This document shows, piece after piece, positions 43,962 to 44,804 of a stretch of DNA of 44,804 bases. Under the pieces are notes generated by a model. The model had not been told where the DNA came from. It did no database searches and was given only the letters and a program-made list of their open reading frames with translations. The position numbers were made by a program, and so were the translations under genes. The stretch is from Azovibrio sp. (GTDB lineage Bacteria > Pseudomonadota > Gammaproteobacteria > Burkholderiales > Rhodocyclaceae). How positions within the stretch are numbered: the first letter of the stretch is position 1; the number at the start of each line of letters is the position of its first letter. The stretch lies in contig JAOAIO010000012.1 of NCBI GenBank assembly GCA_026414665.1, positions 1 through 44,804 on the forward strand. Reading direction: 5' to 3'.

Positions 43962-44804
43962 ATGCCCTTCGATGCCAACGATCTGATTCTGTTTGCCCGT
44001 GTCGTCGCCGCTGGCAGCTTCGCCAAGGCCGCCGAGCGCACCGGGCTACCCAAATCGACGCTGTCGCGCCGCATCTCGGCCTTGGAAGCGCGCCTGGGCG
44101 AAAAGCTCTTACTGCGTAGCACGCGCCGCCTTGATCTCACCGGCTTTGGCGCCAGCATCCTCGAACACGCCCAGCGCCTCGACGAAGCAAGCGAAGCCGT
44201 TCTGGCCTTGGCCCAGCACCGCCAGCAAACGCCGCGCGGCACGCTACGCGTCGCCCTGCCGCCCGACTTCGAGGAACTGGATTTGACCCCCCTGTTGCTC
44301 GGCTTTGCCGCCGACTACCCGGAAGTGCGTCTCGAACTCGATCTCTCGCCGCGTCGCGTCGATCTCGTAGCCGAGCGCTTCGACCTGGCCGTGCGCATCG
44401 CCGCGCAGCTACCCGACGACAGCACCTTGGTCGCGCGCCGGCTATGCGACTTCGCAAGCGGCCTGTATGCCAGCCCAGCCTATCTCGCCCGCTACGGCCA
44501 CCCGACGCACCCGGACGAACTCGGGCGCCATGTCGGCCTGGCGCTCGTCAATGGTGTCGGCGAGGCGCTGCCCTGGCGACTCACGTGCGGCACGGCGCGT
44601 TGGCAAGGCTTGCCACGCGGTCCGCTCGCCACCAATTCCGTCAGCCTGCAGCGTCATCTCGCTGCGCACGGCCTGGGCATCGTCGGCCTGGCCGACCGGC
44701 TCGCCGCTCCCTGGGTGGCGCAAGGCCTATTGGCGCGGGTCTTGCCCACATGGCAGCTACCCTCCGTCACGGTCTGGTGCGTCACTCCAGGCCGGCATTT
44801 GCTG
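43962..44804 (+). CDS. LysR-family transcriptional regulator, C-terminus outside window
   Basis: The first 281 codons are present. The winged helix is [40 protein letters not shown] and [15 protein letters not shown]. The effector domain starts near residue 90 ([20 protein letters not shown]), then [20 protein letters not shown] and [19 protein letters not shown]. It resembles regulators of quinone or azo-reductase genes such as the AzoR/QorR-type group, and divergent azoR plus the palindrome at 43938-43951 support control of azoR. The ATG at 43962 gives the expected start for the family. The last part of the effector domain is cut by the window end. Confidence 0.93.
   Translation, partial: MPFDANDLILFARVVAAGSFAKAAERTGLPKSTLSRRISALEARLGEKLLLRSTRRLDLTGFGASILEHAQRLDEASEAVLALAQHRQQTPRGTLRVALPPDFEELDLTPLLLGFAADYPEVRLELDLSPRRVDLVAERFDLAVRIAAQLPDDSTLVARRLCDFASGLYASPAYLARYGHPTHPDELGRHVGLALVNGVGEALPWRLTCGTARWQGLPRGPLATNSVSLQRHLAAHGLGIVGLADRLAAPWVAQGLLARVLPTWQLPSVTVWCVTPGRHLL

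Noticed and set aside
43841-44242. N-terminal extension of azoR
   Set aside because: It covers the divergent LysR gene and the operator; the ATG at 43840 has a ribosome-binding site and matches the family start.

Overview
This 44.8 kb stretch of GC-rich chromosome is most likely from a betaproteobacterium of the Rhodocyclales/Nitrosomonadales type. The case rests on gene order and protein character: rpsF-priB-rpsR-rplI-dnaB, alaA-hom-thrC, ileS-lspA-fkpB-ispH, cysI-DUF934-cysH next to cysB, and a RegB/RegA redox pair. Coding density is high, with many 1-8 nt overlaps. I see no tRNA, rRNA, CRISPR array, insertion sequence or prophage, so this is core rather than accessory DNA.

Layout, left to right. 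1-3.5 kb: the N-terminal part of cytochrome bd subunit I (cydA, minus strand) faces away from a redox two-component pair, regB-regA. 3.5-9 kb: tamA-tamB, the outer-membrane protein assembly module. 9-11.6 kb: an FMN glutamate-synthase-like oxidoreductase, divergent nadC, and a 45-residue membrane protein. 11.6-16.9 kb (minus): alaA, hom, a polytopic membrane protein and thrC, i.e. an alanine/threonine set with one unrelated gene inside it. 17.1-21.6 kb (plus): an Mth938-like protein, an ArnD-like protein without the usual metal ligands, bcp, a PIN-PhoH ATPase and a transglutaminase-fold protein with Ser in place of the catalytic Cys. 21.8-27.0 kb (minus): ugd, kdsD, dnaB, rplI, rpsR, priB, rpsF. 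27.1-31.2 kb: cysB divergent from cysI-DUF934-cysH (assimilatory sulfate reduction). 31.3-39.9 kb (minus): rpsT, ispH, fkpB, a sulfite-oxidase-like molybdoprotein, lspA, ileS, ribF, amiC, tsaE. 39.9-44.8 kb: queG, a chemoreceptor, azoR and a divergent LysR regulator cut by the window end.

Working together: regBA sits beside a terminal oxidase of the kind this family controls elsewhere. CysB lies opposite the sulfite/APS reductase operon it should activate. KdsD and Ugd supply envelope sugars, while TamAB, LspA and AmiC build or remodel the envelope. Replication helicase, PriB and three ribosomal proteins form the classic mixed operon.

No clear new multi-gene system is visible. The points most worth checking are: two enzyme-fold proteins with lost catalytic residues (ArnD-like, transglutaminase-like), a KMAKP sequence where IleS normally has KMSKS, -10-like hexamers placed 6-7 nt before ATG at regB, tamA and queG (possible leaderless mRNAs), interlocked divergent start codons of tsaE and queG, a membrane gene and hairpin interrupting alaA-hom-thrC, and a molybdoenzyme gene coupled between lspA and fkpB.
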